A program made the translations under genes and the position numbers. DNA of 64,000 bases from Diadema setosum (Eukaryota > Echinodermata > Echinoidea > Diadematoida > Diadematidae): the NCBI GenBank assembly GCA_033980235.1, contig CM067079.1, forward strand, positions 28,755,147 through 28,819,146. The letters are read 5' to 3'. Positions within the stretch are counted from its first letter, which is position 1, and every line of letters begins with the position of its first letter. The notes under the pieces are model-generated. The model did no database searches and was not told the origin of the DNA. It saw nothing but the letters and a program-made list of their open reading frames with translations. Below are positions 62,901 through 64,000 of the stretch, one piece after another.

Positions 62901-64000
62901 CTCCTCCGCCAAGAGGAAACACCGCTAAGAGAAATAAAAAGGGTTGATATGGATACGGAGCGGGGAAAAAATAATGATAATACTAATAAAAGATAGGATG
63001 GGATGTGATGTGAAGCTAAATATGAAGTCCTGTTGCCGTCTCTAGAGGTTAATTACAGCGGCGCGCTGCCCTACTCGCAATATATATCCACTTCGAAACA
63101 CTTGTTCGCCTAATTCCCCGCGACTTTGGCCGTGGACGGCCGCTTGTGGGTTTCATCTCATAACATGTATCCTCCTTCTTTTTTTTTTTCTCCATCCTTC
63201 CCATCCAGTGGAGGGGATAAAAGGAGAGTGACTTCCAGTCAATTGATCGCCGGACAGGGGCTTAGAAGCTCGCCGCTAGGAAGATGTAAGAGGTATCTTT
63301 TTTTCCCTTTCTTTCTTTTATTTCCCTCCCTCCTTCTCTGATGCCATGATAGGACGGTCAGGGGGGAACCCATCCAGGAGAGGAAATGAACATTGTTGCT
63401 GTGAGAGAGCGAGAGAAGAAGAAGATGGAGAGATAGAGGAAGAGAGGGAAAGAGAGAGATATGGTATCAAAACATATCAATCGAGAAAAGAAAACGCGCC
63501 GATATTTAGATGGTGCGGCGATAGCTCACCACGGCGCGCGGCCTGTCCTCCAACACACAGAGATTTGCGGGAGGAAAAGATTGACGCTAATGTGGACTTG
63601 ACTTTTCTGCATGGAGGGAAGTTCGATTGCTACCGAGGAGTCGCTAAGGAGAACGTTGAGAAGCACTCCAAAGTCAACAACACTATCAATGGCTTTATTA
63701 CCCTACTAGTCTCTTATTCACAGACCCAAGTATGCCCGACTTGGTTTGATTTGATTAAACGTTAGTTTGTTCATTTTTTACATCTATCACTTGTATCATC
63801 ATAACATTTTATAGTGATTACATTGAAATATAATGTTGATAGCATTTATGGTAAACCTGAGCCAAATAACAATGTGAAGAAGAATAAATAAAAGTGACAG
63901 AATGTAAAATGTACATTTATATATCAATCTATACATCTATATGACTATTTAATCAAATATTTGCTCTAAATTCTCTGAAAAACCCAAAGTTCTATAGCTC
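62901..64000. other. Right-edge DNA, no recognised gene
   Basis: Contains polypyrimidine tracts at about 63174-63201 and 63296-63338 and a purine-rich GA/GAAG tract at 63401-63455. The plus frame at 63346-63765 starts within this purine tract. Its second half is of ordinary composition but matches no family I know. A gene starting here and running off the window cannot be excluded. Confidence 0.35.

Noticed and set aside
63346..63765. Plus frame of 139 residues near the right edge
   Set aside because: It starts in a GA-rich tract and has no recognisable domain. It is kept only as a note because a gene could continue outside the window.

Overview
This is 64 kb of AT-rich animal genomic DNA with one gene I can support: a complete, intronless SoxB1 transcription factor gene on the minus strand (28459-29481). 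The HMG box, the SoxB group motif and the C-terminal SoxB1 signature are unambiguous. The surrounding DNA is rich in simple repeats, CR1/L2-like LINE 3' ends, tRNA-like Pol III elements and small foldback transposons. This fits an invertebrate deuterostome, most likely an echinoderm such as a sea urchin. The species cannot be proved from the sequence alone.

Layout. 1-10.5 kb: non-coding DNA with GA, TA, ATC and TG microsatellites, a 76-bp three-copy tandem repeat derived from a LINE 3' terminus (7647-7876) and a GC-richer patch (8.16-8.72 kb). 10.5-28.4 kb: non-coding DNA with a 412-bp TTAA-flanked foldback element (10548-10959), a 123-bp GGGCCC-ended inverted-repeat element (15784-15906), a diverged dispersed repeat pair (18.1 and 22.1 kb) and microsatellites. 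28.4-29.9 kb: SoxB1 and its proximal upstream DNA, which has a TATA-like motif, a CCAAT box, a perfect CRE and two candidate Sox-POU composite sites. 30-46 kb: non-coding DNA with a second dispersed repeat pair (34.1 and 43.1 kb), GAA, TCTA, TA and ATA/ATC tracts, a 21-bp minisatellite and a tRNA-like sequence (40708-40779). 46-50 kb: a tRNA-like element followed by a tandem duplication of about 1 kb (47310-49531), one unit of which carries 242 extra bases. 51-64 kb: a LINE-like 3' tail, long TAC, GAA and CA tracts, two more TTAA-flanked inverted-repeat elements (56561-56890 and 59264-59678), two LINE fragments in opposite orientation (59.8-60.7 kb), a 109-bp tandem duplication and a GC-rich patch near 62.7 kb.

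How it works together. SoxB1 sits alone in at least 28 kb of gene-free DNA on its left and 34 kb on its right. This arrangement is typical of developmental regulators with dispersed enhancers. The two Sox-POU-like sites, 282-368 bp upstream of the start codon, suggest possible auto- or cross-regulation by SoxB1 with a POU factor. That is inference. Most long open frames in the window are low-complexity or chance frames, and no other protein gene was accepted.
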